Shown: one piece after another, positions 1 through 5,507 of the stretch
Layout: every line of letters begins with the position of its first letter
Position numbering within the stretch: the stretch's first letter is position 1
Made by a program: the position numbers and the translations under genes
The notes under the pieces: generated by a model
The model's database searches: none
The model's input: the letters and a program-made list of their open reading frames with translations, nothing else
Told to the model about the DNA's origin: nothing
DNA from: Candidatus Puniceispirillum sp.
GTDB taxonomy: Bacteria; Pseudomonadota; Alphaproteobacteria; Puniceispirillales; Puniceispirillaceae
Length of the DNA stretch: 5,551 nt
NCBI GenBank assembly: GCA_018668795.1
Contig: JABJBD010000149.1
Span: 1 to 5,551, forward strand
Reading direction: 5' to 3'

Positions 1-398
1 CGCAATTCGTCAAGAGAAGGCAATTTCGCCAATGCTTCGACGCCAGTTATGTCGAGAATTTTCCCGTCCATACTGCCACCAACAATGGTGATTTTTGGGT
101 TTCCCTTGGCATAATCAACGAGGGTCTTAGCAGCCGCAACCGGGTCTTGCGATGTTCCAATCGCAGTTGGTCCGGTAAACAGGCTGTCCAAATCTTCGTA
201 GCGCGTGTCTTTAAGCGCTAGCTTGGCAATCCGGTTTTTGGTTACCTTAAAGCCAGCACCGGCTTCCCGCATCTTTAGACGCAGTTCGCCACTCTCTGCA
301 ACGGTCAAACCAACCTGATGCGTCACAACAATAGTTGTTGATGCATTGAAGGCTGCTTGCAGGGTTTCGATCAATTCGGCTTTTTCTGTTCTATTCAC
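1..398 (-). CDS. rplJ: 50S ribosomal protein L10, 5' part only (runs off left edge)
   Basis: L10 anchors the L7/L12 dimers to 23S rRNA next to L11, forming the stalk that recruits translation GTPases. Free L10-L7/L12 also represses its own mRNA. The 132 complete codons read as a typical N-terminal L10 domain: an opening NRTEKAELIETL helix, the T-I-V-V-T-H-Q-V-G-L-T strand, the FKVTKNRIAKLAL segment, and FTGPTAIG followed by DPVAAAK. The C-terminal helix that binds L7/L12 lies outside the window. The chosen start is GTG at 396-398. It has GGAG (406-409) seven bases upstream, and a valine/GTG start is common for alphaproteobacterial L10. The gene follows rplA after a 278-nt leader, unlike the tight spacing between rplK and rplA, which fits separate autogenous control. 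Identification is near certain; only the 3' end is missing. Confidence 0.96.
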   Translation of the reverse strand, partial: MNRTEKAELIETLQAAFNASTTIVVTHQVGLTVAESGELRLKMREAGAGFKVTKNRIAKLALKDTRYEDLDSLFTGPTAIGTSQDPVAAAKTLVDYAKGNPKITIVGGSMDGKILDITGVEALAKLPSLDEL

Positions 399-405
399 CG
401 ACAAT

Positions 406-410
406 CTCCA
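406..410 (-). promoter_or_regulatory. Shine-Dalgarno of rplJ
   Basis: The minus strand reads TGGAG seven bases before the GTG start of rplJ. This supports the GTG over an in-frame TTG two codons upstream, which would sit too close to the site. Confidence 0.7.
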
Positions 411-420
411 CTCTTCGTTT

Positions 421-452
421 GGGATATTATGCCCTATTGGGCATGCCATCCC
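421..452 (-). promoter_or_regulatory. Two-step hairpin just upstream of the rplJ ribosome binding site
   Basis: A 6-bp inner stem (ATGCCC with GGGCAT around an AATA loop, 429-444) is capped outside a 3x3 internal loop by a 5-bp outer stem (GGGAT at 448-452 with ATCCC at 421-425). It ends ten bases before the Shine-Dalgarno and has no following U tract, so it is not an intrinsic terminator. It may position or gate the ribosome on rplJ mRNA. The pairing is read directly from sequence; any function is inferred. Confidence 0.45.
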
Positions 453-470
453 GGTTGCAAAACTAGACCG

Positions 471-496
471 AAAAAAAATTCCGGCCTGCTGGCCTG
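471..496 (-). terminator. Possible attenuator in the rplJ leader: short GC hairpin plus T8
   Basis: On the minus strand GGCC-AGCA-GGCC (483-494) is followed after four bases by eight consecutive T residues (471-478). A GC hairpin before a U tract is the layout of an intrinsic terminator, and its place between the L10-binding leader and rplJ suits attenuation. The stem is only 4 bp before an A/G mismatch, so it is weak by itself. It could be a pause site, or merely an AT-rich spacer. Confidence 0.35.
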
Positions 497-532
497 CCCA
501 TAAGAAGTTCAAGCGGATAATCCGCTTTTGCT

Positions 533-611
533 CCCCGTCTATTACAGGTTATTAAGCATCTTTCGGCCTTGCGGCTGATCGGCGCCCCTGCAGTCTTGGA
601 CAGGTGCGGGG
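533..611 (-). promoter_or_regulatory. L10 leader (autoregulatory L10-binding RNA)
   Basis: This is the structured mRNA leader bound by L10(L7/L12)4 to repress the rplJ-rplL genes. Visible hallmarks on the minus strand are a CCAAGAC box followed by a TGCAGG arm (587-592), and the partner CCTGTA (543-548). An inner GCC-GCAA-GGC helix with a GNRA tetraloop lies at 566-575. The kink-turn-like GCTTAATAACC (547-557) sits just before the closing arm. An outer helix pairs CCCCG (607-611) with CGGGG (533-537). Motif order and spacing match known L10 leaders, and the element lies where expected, between rplA and rplJ. The family call rests on motif recognition, without a covariance-model score. Confidence 0.82.
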
Positions 612-629
612 TCGTGCAAGCACCACCCC
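608..629 (-). promoter_or_regulatory. Hairpin competing with the outer helix of the L10 leader
   Basis: GGGGT (625-629) pairs with ACCCC (608-612), followed by a single G/G mismatch, three more pairs and a CTTG loop. The CCCC arm is the same one used by the L10 leader's outer helix (partner at 533-537), so the two folds exclude each other. No T tract follows, so it is not a terminator. The upstream hairpin would form first during transcription. A regulatory role is inferred. Confidence 0.45.
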
Positions 630-676
630 TAGTCATCATCAACACGTTACCGCGCCGATGATAAATTCAAATTCAT

Positions 677-1363
677 CTAGGCAATGTCTTCGACAAACAC
701 GCCTGCGCTCATTGTCGAGCTGATGGTAATCTTTTTGATATACGACCCTTTTGCACCGCTTGGGCGTGCCTTGCGGACAGCTTCGATAAATGCGTTTGCA
801 TTTTCTTCAATCTGTTTGGCGCCAAAGCTGGCCTTGGCAACACCAGCATGCACAACACCAGCTTTTTCAGCACGATATTGAACTTCACCAGCCTTGGCAG
901 CTTTTACCGCTTCGGCAACGTCAGCTGTGACAGTGCCAAGCTTTGGGTTCGGCATCAGACCACGAGGGCCAAGCACCTTACCAAGACGACCAACAACACC
1001 CATCATATCAGGTGTGGCAATAACACGATCAAAGGCAGATTCGCCATTCTGGATCGCTTCGGCCAAATCTTCAGCACCGACAAGATCGGCGCCAGCGGCT
1101 TTTGCCTCATCAGCTTTTGCATCTTTGGCAAAAACAGCAACACGCATGGTTTTGCCCGTACCGTTTGGCATGGCGACAACACCGCGCACCATCTGATCAG
1201 CATGACGTGGATCAACACCCAAATTCATGGCAATTTCGATGGTTTCGTCAAATTTTGCCTTTGCATTCGACTTTACCAGTTCGACAGCCTCAGCCAGCGG
1301 ATAGGCTTTGTTCCGGTCAACCGCTTCATAAGCAGCACGTAAGTTCTTTGTCTGTTTAGCCAT
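677..1363 (-). CDS. rplA: 50S ribosomal protein L1
   Basis: L1 binds 23S rRNA at the L1 stalk, which moves with the E-site tRNA, and in many bacteria also represses its own operon mRNA. The 228-residue product has the family's usual length. The L1 signature is intact at about residues 122-146 (GVVGRLGKVLGPRG, then LMPNPKLGTVT). The N-terminal region AYPLAEAVELV followed by KFDETIEIAMNLGVDPRHAD is typical. The start is ATG at 1361-1363 (MAKQTKN). It is preceded at about ten bases by GGAGG lying inside the last codons of rplK. An ATG eight codons further upstream lies inside rplK and would add an atypical MKLWRAEP extension, so it was rejected. The stop codon of rplK is only four bases away, indicating translational coupling. 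The gene ends with TAG, followed by the rplJ leader. Confidence 0.98.
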   Translation of the reverse strand: MAKQTKNLRAAYEAVDRNKAYPLAEAVELVKSNAKAKFDETIEIAMNLGVDPRHADQMVRGVVAMPNGTGKTMRVAVFAKDAKADEAKAAGADLVGAEDLAEAIQNGESAFDRVIATPDMMGVVGRLGKVLGPRGLMPNPKLGTVTADVAEAVKAAKAGEVQYRAEKAGVVHAGVAKASFGAKQIEENANAFIEAVRKARPSGAKGSYIKKITISSTMSAGVFVEDIA

Positions 1364-1367
1364 TGGT

Positions 1368-1799
1368 TCAGCCCTCCACAACTTCAAGGCCCATGGCGCG
1401 GGCAGAACCCATCACCATCTGCATGGCACCTTCGATATCAACCGCATTCATGTCGCCCATCTTCTGATCGGCAATTTCGCGCACCTGCGCCATTGTCACT
1501 TTACCAGCAACCGTACGACCTGGCTCCTGACCACCTTTTGGCAGGCCAGCGGCTTTTTTCAAGAAAAAGCTGACCGGAGCTGTTTTGGTTACGAATGTAA
1601 AGGACTTGTCCTGATACACAGTGATGACAACCGGAATTGGCATATTCTTTTCCAGTGAGTCAGTCGCTGCGTTGAACGCCTTACAAAATTCCATGATATT
1701 TACGCCGCGCTGACCCAGTGCTGGACCAACCGGTGGTGACGGGTTAGCCGCTCCAGCTGGAATATTCAGCTTGATATATCCGTCAATCTTCTTTGCCAT
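1368..1799 (-). CDS. rplK: 50S ribosomal protein L11
   Basis: L11 binds the GTPase-associated region of 23S rRNA at the base of the L7/L12 stalk, takes part in factor-dependent GTP hydrolysis, and is the target region of thiostrepton. The 143 residues match the usual length. Domain 1 (about 1-70) has the conserved run PPVGPALGQRGVNIMEFCKAFN (22-43), with prolines 22-23 of the thiostrepton region. The C-terminal rRNA-binding domain carries GGQEPGRTVAGKVT and ends with the family signature GSARAMGLEV (131-140). The ATG start at 1797-1799 has an AAGGAAAG Shine-Dalgarno. The gene lies 70 nt after nusG and overlaps the rplA Shine-Dalgarno at its 3' end. No anomalies are seen, and identification is secure. 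Confidence 0.98.
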   Translation of the reverse strand: MAKKIDGYIKLNIPAGAANPSPPVGPALGQRGVNIMEFCKAFNAATDSLEKNMPIPVVITVYQDKSFTFVTKTAPVSFFLKKAAGLPKGGQEPGRTVAGKVTMAQVREIADQKMGDMNAVDIEGAMQMVMGSARAMGLEVVEG

Positions 1800-1869
1800 A
1801 ACTATCTTTCCTTGACTTACGGGACAGCATGTTAAGTGATGCCACCGTTATCGCGTTAACCGCACTTGT
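1800..1869 (-). other. nusG-rplK spacer
   Basis: This 70-nt gap holds the rplK Shine-Dalgarno (AAGGAAAG) at its downstream end. It also holds an imperfect inverted repeat with AAGTG/CACTT arms and an inner GTTA/TAAC pairing. No T tract, clear promoter or coding potential is visible. It is probably simple mRNA spacer, possibly with weak structure ahead of rplK. Confidence 0.3.
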
Positions 1870-2400
1870 TTAAACTTTTTCTACCTGACTATATTCCAAC
1901 TCAACCGGCGTTGACCGACCAAAGATGGACACGGTCACTTTCAGCCTTGCCTTATCATCATCAGCCTCTTCAACATAACCATTGAAAGACGCAAACGGAC
2001 CATCCGATACGCGCACCTGCTCGCCAATATCGAATGTGATTGTTGAACGTGGACGCTCGACACCTTCACTCATTTGCTTGATCAGGCGCTCAGCCTCACC
2101 ATTCGTGATTGGCACGGGCTTGCCTTTGCCCCCTAAGAAACCTGTGACCCGCGGCTGGCTGGTGACAAGCTGCCACGCCTCATCGCTAAGTTCCAGTTTC
2201 ACAAGGATATAACCGGGGAAGAATTTACGCTCTGACTGGACGCGCACACCACGGCGCAATTCAACTACCTCTTCGGTAGGAACCATCACTTCGTCAATCT
2301 GATCTTCAAGCCCATGCGTAGCGGCTTGCTCGGTAATTGCCTGAGCGACCTTTTTCTCAGATCCTGAGAACACATGAACAACGTACCAGCGTTTGGCCAT
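1870..2400 (-). CDS. nusG: Transcription termination/antitermination factor NusG
   Basis: NusG binds the RNA polymerase clamp across the DNA cleft, suppresses backtracking, and links polymerase to Rho or to ribosomal protein S10. The 176 residues contain an N-terminal NGN domain (about 1-118) beginning KRWYVVHVFSGSEKKVAQAI, with the hallmark FFPGYILVKLEL at 60-71 and RVTGFLGG at 84-91. A KOW domain follows (about 125-176) with VSDGPFASFNGYVEEAD and FGRSTPVELEYSQVEK. The start is ATG at 2398-2400 (MAKRWYVVH). The preceding GGGA is a weak Shine-Dalgarno, but an ATG seven codons upstream has none, and the family normally begins at MAKRWY. It follows secE by 55 nt, the standard secE-nusG pairing. 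Confidence 0.97.
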   Translation of the reverse strand: MAKRWYVVHVFSGSEKKVAQAITEQAATHGLEDQIDEVMVPTEEVVELRRGVRVQSERKFFPGYILVKLELSDEAWQLVTSQPRVTGFLGGKGKPVPITNGEAERLIKQMSEGVERPRSTITFDIGEQVRVSDGPFASFNGYVEEADDDKARLKVTVSIFGRSTPVELEYSQVEKV

Positions 2401-2455
2401 CAATAAATCCCAATTTGTCATGCCATGAGCAAAACGTCAAAAAACCACTTCGTTC

Positions 2456-2653
2456 CTAGCCACCAAGACCAAGAACAAACTGGACAACATTCGAAAGCAC
2501 CATATCCACCAGCAAAAAGAAAATCGCGGCAATGGTTACCATAATAAACACAGTCAGCGTAGCCGTACCTGTCTCACGGCGAGACGCCCAAGAAATCCGA
2601 CTGATTTCCTGACGCACTTGTCTTACAAACTGTGCGGGCGATACTTTAGCCAT
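2456..2653 (-). CDS. secE: Preprotein translocase subunit SecE
   Basis: SecE is the small membrane subunit that clamps the SecY channel in the SecYEG translocon. The 65-residue form with one transmembrane helix is normal for alphaproteobacteria. It has an amphipathic N-terminal helix (PAQFVRQVRQEISRI, 6-20), the cytosolic hinge SWASRRET (21-28), and a hydrophobic helix at about 33-61 (LTVFIMVTIAAIFFLLVDMV and beyond). The family hinge usually reads W-P-S-R; here alanine replaces that proline. The chosen start is ATG at 2651-2653 (MAKVSPAQ), the usual N-terminus. No good Shine-Dalgarno precedes it, only a GTGGCAG tract. A TTG eight codons upstream also lacks one and would add an atypical NLKWQLS extension. 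It is the first gene of the minus-strand cluster here. Confidence 0.95.
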   Translation of the reverse strand: MAKVSPAQFVRQVRQEISRISWASRRETGTATLTVFIMVTIAAIFFLLVDMVLSNVVQFVLGLGG

Positions 2654-2735
2654 CGATAGCTGCCACTTCAAGTTCAATTTTCACAATAGCGGCATACATT
2701 TTCGTTATCTTTCCTTGTTATAACTTCCAGCTCTA

Positions 2736-2768
2736 GCCTTCCGGCCAAGGCATATACGCCTGAGCCGG
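2736..2768 (-). promoter_or_regulatory. Overlapping alternative hairpins upstream of secE
   Basis: Fold B pairs CCGGC (2741-2745) with GCCGG (2764-2768) and, inside a 2x2 loop, AGGC (2748-2751) with GCCT (2758-2761). Fold A pairs GCCTT (2736-2740) with AAGGC (2747-2751). Both use 2747-2751, so they exclude each other. Neither is followed by a T tract on either strand. If transcription of secE starts upstream, this would be a structured 5' leader with two states. Pairing is seen directly; function is inferred. Confidence 0.35.
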
Positions 2769-2910
2769 TCAATCCCGCTACAACCAAGAAAGTCGAAGAA
2801 TGCCACCGTGGATGGAGCCTATTACCAAAACCTCACCAGCAAAGCAACCCTTGATGTGGGATTTAACCATATATGTTTCAACAAAATATCACCGCATGAG
2901 CAGGTTCAAA

Positions 2911-2955
2911 CATTGATGACGCCCATTGACCACATTGCGTATTATACTTGACCAC
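2911..2955 (+). repeat. Three short related direct repeats in the divergent promoter region
   Basis: CATTGATGAC (2911-2920), CATTGACCAC (2924-2933) and ACTTGACCAC (2946-2955) are related decamers. The last two share an identical TTGACCAC, with starts 22 bp apart, close to two helical turns. They flank and overlap the AT-rich TATTATAC segment. This arrangement is what a binding site for a dimeric or paired regulator looks like, but chance similarity of such short words cannot be excluded. Confidence 0.35.
2941..2946 (-). promoter_or_regulatory. Candidate -10 element for the secE cluster
   Basis: The minus strand reads a perfect TATAAT here. The hexamer 17 bp upstream (GCCGAT) is a poor -35, and secE lies about 290 nt downstream, so the leader would be long. 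On the plus strand the same bases give TATTAT (2940-2945) and TATACT (2943-2948), possible -10s for the permease about 80 nt downstream, also without a good -35. A weaker TATAAC-like minus-strand site lies near 2716-2723, closer to secE. The promoter assignment is tentative. Confidence 0.3.
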
Positions 2956-3026
2956 GGCAAATGATCGGCCTAGTTGAGATTCAGGGCGGTGCGATCCAGC
3001 ATGACAGCCAAAGGATATGTAACATT

Positions 3027-3905
3027 ATGCCTGTCACAGACAACGCTAGAGGCGCGGCACTTATGGCGCTTAGCATGCTTTGCTTTACTGCCAATGATAC
3101 AATGATGAAGTTTCTGTTTGGTGATTTGCCACTGTTTCAGGTTGTGCTATTGCGTGGCTTGCTGTGCTTGCCCTTGATTGGCTATATGGCGCATCGACAA
3201 GCACAGCTTTTCATCCGTGCAAACCGGCGTGACATGACCATCGTTCTGGTGCGCGCCATCGCCGAAACATTGGCAACGATCTTTTTTCTGACCGCCCTAG
3301 CGAATATGCCGCTTGCCAATATCATTGCCATTTTGCAGACCTTGCCCCTGAGTGTAACAATGGTAGCGGCGCTGTTTATGGGCGAACCTGTAGGCTGGCG
3401 TCGCTGGACGGCAATCATTGTAGGTTTCATCGGCGTTTTGATCATCATCCGACCTGGCACCGACGGTTTCAGCATCTATTCGATGTGGGGACTTGCCGCC
3501 GTTGCCTGTGTGACGGTGCGTGACATTGTCACCCGCCGTCTGTCACGTGAAATGCCATCTCTGTTTGTCACATTGATTACCGCCATCGCAATTACCTGTC
3601 TTGGGGCTGTCATGACCCCAGCATCAGGCTGGGTAACACCATCGGCAACAAACTGGCTGATTCTGCTGGCAACCGCCTGTGTGATTGTTGCGGCCTATCT
3701 GTTCAGCGTCATGACCATGCGAGTTGGTGACATCAGCTTTGTCTCGCCATTCCGCTATACAGGGCTGATCTGGGCTATATTGTTTGGCTTTATCGTTTTT
3801 GACGAATGGCCAGATAATCTGACTTTGATAGGCATGGCAGTCATCGTCATTACCGGTGCCTATATGTTCCATCGCGAACGCATTGTCGCAAAGCAACAGG
3901 TCTAA
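3027..3905 (+). CDS. DMT-superfamily (EamA-family) permease, substrate unknown
   Basis: This is an inner-membrane transporter of the drug/metabolite transporter superfamily; members move amino acids, nucleotides, S-adenosylmethionine or other small metabolites. The 292 residues show ten hydrophobic helices (approximately 8-30, 35-53, 70-90, 96-117, 127-142, 151-166, 177-196, 209-228, 236-257, 264-282) forming two EamA halves. Family hallmarks are the GEPVGWRRWTAIIVGFIGV-type end of the first half, closing with IIIRPG, and FRYTGLIWAILFG plus FDEWP in the second half. The start is ATG at 3027-3029 (MPVTDNARGAAL), with AAGGA about 11 bases upstream. An in-frame ATG at 2961 lacks a ribosome site and would add 22 polar residues before the first helix. 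It diverges from secE and converges on the GST gene 35 nt away. The substrate cannot be inferred. Confidence 0.9.
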   Translation: MPVTDNARGAALMALSMLCFTANDTMMKFLFGDLPLFQVVLLRGLLCLPLIGYMAHRQAQLFIRANRRDMTIVLVRAIAETLATIFFLTALANMPLANIIAILQTLPLSVTMVAALFMGEPVGWRRWTAIIVGFIGVLIIIRPGTDGFSIYSMWGLAAVACVTVRDIVTRRLSREMPSLFVTLITAIAITCLGAVMTPASGWVTPSATNWLILLATACVIVAAYLFSVMTMRVGDISFVSPFRYTGLIWAILFGFIVFDEWPDNLTLIGMAVIVITGAYMFHRERIVAKQQV

Positions 3906-3940
3906 GCGCATGGCAATCAACCAGCTTCAGGCGATGTAAG

Positions 3941-4591
3941 CTAGTCAGTAACAGCCAGTTCAGCATAGGACGCCATAACATAGCGTTGAAAAGCAGGACG
4001 CTTTGCCAGATCATCATAATAGCGGCGCATATACGGAAAATCACTACGTTCCAAGTCTATGTCGAAATAGCGATATAGGACATGACCGAACTGGATATCG
4101 GCAAGAGTAAAATCCTCGCCTGCCAGAAAGGCGTGATGCGCCAGCCGTTCATCGGCAATCGCCAGATAGCGATTCAATATTTCAAGATTAGCCGCAATCA
4201 AGGCGGGTTCGCGTTTTGAAGGCGCCGTCCGCACAACTTTCCAGAAAATTGGCCACGTAAATTTATCAACAGTATTGATCTTTGCCCATTCAGCCCATTT
4301 GTCAATTTGCGCCCGCGCCATAATATCATCTGGCCAGAAGCGATCATCGCCATAACGTGCGGCTAGGTAGCGCAGAATTGCGCCAGTTTCGAATAAAGGT
4401 TGCTGGTCGCCATCAATCAATGTCGGGATCGTTCTGTTTGGGTTCATGCGCGCATAATCCGGCGTATCAACGACTCCATACATCAAGCCGGCATCAATCC
4501 GTTCAAATTCAAGTTCCAATTCGGCAAGGCACCATAAGGCCGCCTGCACGTTTGATGATGATAGTCGTCCCCATATTTTTATCTCGGGCAT
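3941..4591 (-). CDS. Glutathione S-transferase family protein
   Basis: This is a cytosolic GST-fold protein that probably conjugates or reduces a substrate with glutathione. The 216 residues show an N-terminal thioredoxin-like domain (about 1-80): strand IKIWGR, the SSSN segment (11-14) where bacterial GSTs place a catalytic Ser or Cys, RTIPTLIDG with the cis-proline at 56, and FETGAILRYLA (67-77) whose Glu-Thr pair binds the glutathione gamma-glutamyl group. An all-helical C-terminal domain follows (about 88-216), with the conserved N-capping/hydrophobic-staple motif DFTLADIQFG (160-169). The ATG at 4589-4591 has an excellent AAGGAG Shine-Dalgarno. An ATG six codons upstream has none and would overlap that site. 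It lies 30 nt after the lyase-family gene, so the two are probably one operon. Substrate is unknown. Confidence 0.92.
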   Translation of the reverse strand: MPEIKIWGRLSSSNVQAALWCLAELELEFERIDAGLMYGVVDTPDYARMNPNRTIPTLIDGDQQPLFETGAILRYLAARYGDDRFWPDDIMARAQIDKWAEWAKINTVDKFTWPIFWKVVRTAPSKREPALIAANLEILNRYLAIADERLAHHAFLAGEDFTLADIQFGHVLYRYFDIDLERSDFPYMRRYYDDLAKRPAFQRYVMASYAELAVTD

Positions 4592-4621
4592 TGGTGTCTC
4601 CTTCTGCATGAGATTTGAATA

Positions 4622-5467
4622 TCATGTCCGGCTGGCACGTTTTTCGGCTGACATCATCTGGTTAATCACACGATCCGAAATAGCATCGCGCGCATAGGTA
4701 AAGGTGCCATGGTCTTTGACCTCGGTTGCTACCCGAATCAATGCGCCATAGGCAGCACGGGCAAATGAACCACCAACGCTGATCCGTTTCACGCCTGCTT
4801 CGGCCAGTTGTTCAATACTAAACAGGGCATTATGCAAGCCCATCACAACATTTACCGGCTTATCAACAGCACTACAAAGGGTGCGAATATCGTCCAGATT
4901 GTCCAGCCCGGGCGCATAAAGGACATCAGCGCCAGCCCGATCAAAAGCCTGTAGCCGCTGGATTGTGTCATCCAGATCAGGATTGCCCCACAAATAATTT
5001 TCAGCACGCGCCGTGAGCATAAAGGGCTGTCCATGCGTTGCCGATGCTGCGGCCTTGATTCGTTCGACCGCTATATCCAGCGGCAAAATAGGCGTATCCG
5101 CGTCACTGCTGGCATCTTCGATCGAGCCGCCAACAAGACCTGCCTTTATCGCCAAAGAAATGGTTTCATGACAGATGTCGGGTGCAAGGCCAAAGCCATC
5201 TTCCAGATCAGCCGAAACAGGTACGGATGTAGCCGCGATGATCGCGCGCGCATTGGCCAGAATATCAGCGCGGGTGACGACGCCAGCCGCGTCGCGCTGA
5301 CCCGCGCTAAAAGCATAACCGGCACTGGTGGTGGCTAAAGCTTTGAACCCGCTTTGCTCGAGAATGATGGCCGAACCTGCATCCCATGGATTCGGCATGA
5401 CAAAGGCACCTTCGCATTCATGAAGAGCTTTGAAGTTTTGATATTTTTGCTGTTGTGTTGTTTCCAT
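4622..5467 (-). CDS. Isocitrate lyase/phosphoenolpyruvate mutase superfamily protein
   Basis: This is a TIM-barrel enzyme of the ICL/PEP mutase superfamily, whose members make or break C-C or P-C bonds of 2-oxo-acid substrates with Mg2+. The 281 residues carry PNPWDAGSA (25-33), TTSAGYAFSAG (46-56) with the substrate-binding SAG, the metal-site segment ADLEDGFG (86-93; Asp87, Glu89 and Asp90), GGSIEDAS (113-120; Glu117, Asp118), LTARAENY (151-158) and RISVGGSFARAA (228-239). The KKCGH-type loop with the catalytic cysteine of isocitrate and methylisocitrate lyases is absent after residue 93. Database labels such as methylisocitrate lyase would therefore be unsafe; oxaloacetate decarboxylase- or PEP mutase-like chemistry is possible. 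The ATG at 5465-5467 has an AGGAG Shine-Dalgarno eight bases or so upstream. It is the first gene of an operon with the downstream GST. Confidence 0.9.
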   Translation of the reverse strand: METTQQQKYQNFKALHECEGAFVMPNPWDAGSAIILEQSGFKALATTSAGYAFSAGQRDAAGVVTRADILANARAIIAATSVPVSADLEDGFGLAPDICHETISLAIKAGLVGGSIEDASSDADTPILPLDIAVERIKAAASATHGQPFMLTARAENYLWGNPDLDDTIQRLQAFDRAGADVLYAPGLDNLDDIRTLCSAVDKPVNVVMGLHNALFSIEQLAEAGVKRISVGGSFARAAYGALIRVATEVKDHGTFTYARDAISDRVINQMMSAEKRASRT

Positions 5468-5477
5468 GTGCTTACTC

Positions 5478-5498
5478 CTAGCTGACCTATCAGCCTAG
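5478..5498 (-). promoter_or_regulatory. Bulged hairpin touching the Shine-Dalgarno of the lyase-family gene
   Basis: On the minus strand CTAGGCTGA (5490-5498) can pair with TCAGCTAG (5478-5485) around a TAGG loop, eight pairs with one bulged G. The 3' arm shares bases 5478-5479 with the AGGAG ribosome site (5475-5479). When folded it could partly hide the site and lower translation. The pairing is visible; regulation is inferred. Confidence 0.35.
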
Positions 5499-5507
5499 AA
5501 CGATTAA

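Larger units (their letters stand above)
2654..3026. other. Divergent intergenic region between secE and the DMT permease
   Basis: This 373-nt stretch separates divergently transcribed secE and permease genes and should hold both promoters. I see candidate -10 elements on both strands near 2940-2948, three related short direct repeats at 2911-2955, an AT-rich CATATATG palindrome at 2868-2875, and overlapping alternative hairpins at 2736-2768. No tRNA cloverleaf, tuf remnant or credible gene is present. An open frame of 38 codons on the plus strand (2800-2916) lacks a Shine-Dalgarno and resembles no protein I know. Confidence 0.7.

Noticed and set aside
511..527. Perfect AAGCGGA/TCCGCTT hairpin as an intrinsic terminator
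   Set aside because: On the minus strand it is followed by GAACTTC with no T tract. It may be part of the leader fold but is not a terminator.
346..645. Open frames of 60-70 codons on both strands across the rplJ leader
   Set aside because: They overlap the structured L10 leader and the rplJ start, lack ribosome sites and resemble no protein family.
848..1342. Long plus-strand open frame (164 codons) antisense to rplA
   Set aside because: It lies wholly within rplA on the other strand, has no recognisable domain, and its composition is explained as a shadow of L1 codon usage.
2800..2916. A 38-codon plus-strand open frame in the divergent region
   Set aside because: It has no Shine-Dalgarno and no recognisable sequence, and it ends inside the candidate repeat/promoter segment.
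2654..2960. tRNA-Trp upstream of secE
   Set aside because: Searched on both strands for acceptor ends, a T-loop GGTTC/GAACC core and a CCA anticodon arm; nothing fits a cloverleaf.
3182..3475. Minus-strand open frame of 97 codons inside the permease gene
   Set aside because: It is a shadow of the transmembrane coding sequence, with no ribosome site and no family resemblance.
3923..3942. AGCTT/AAGCT inverted repeat between the convergent permease and GST genes as a bidirectional terminator
   Set aside because: It has only five pairs, a ten-base loop and no T tract on either side, and it overlaps the GST stop codon.
5033..5338. Plus-strand open frame of 101 codons inside the lyase-family gene
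   Set aside because: It is entirely antisense to a well-supported gene, with no motif or start signal.
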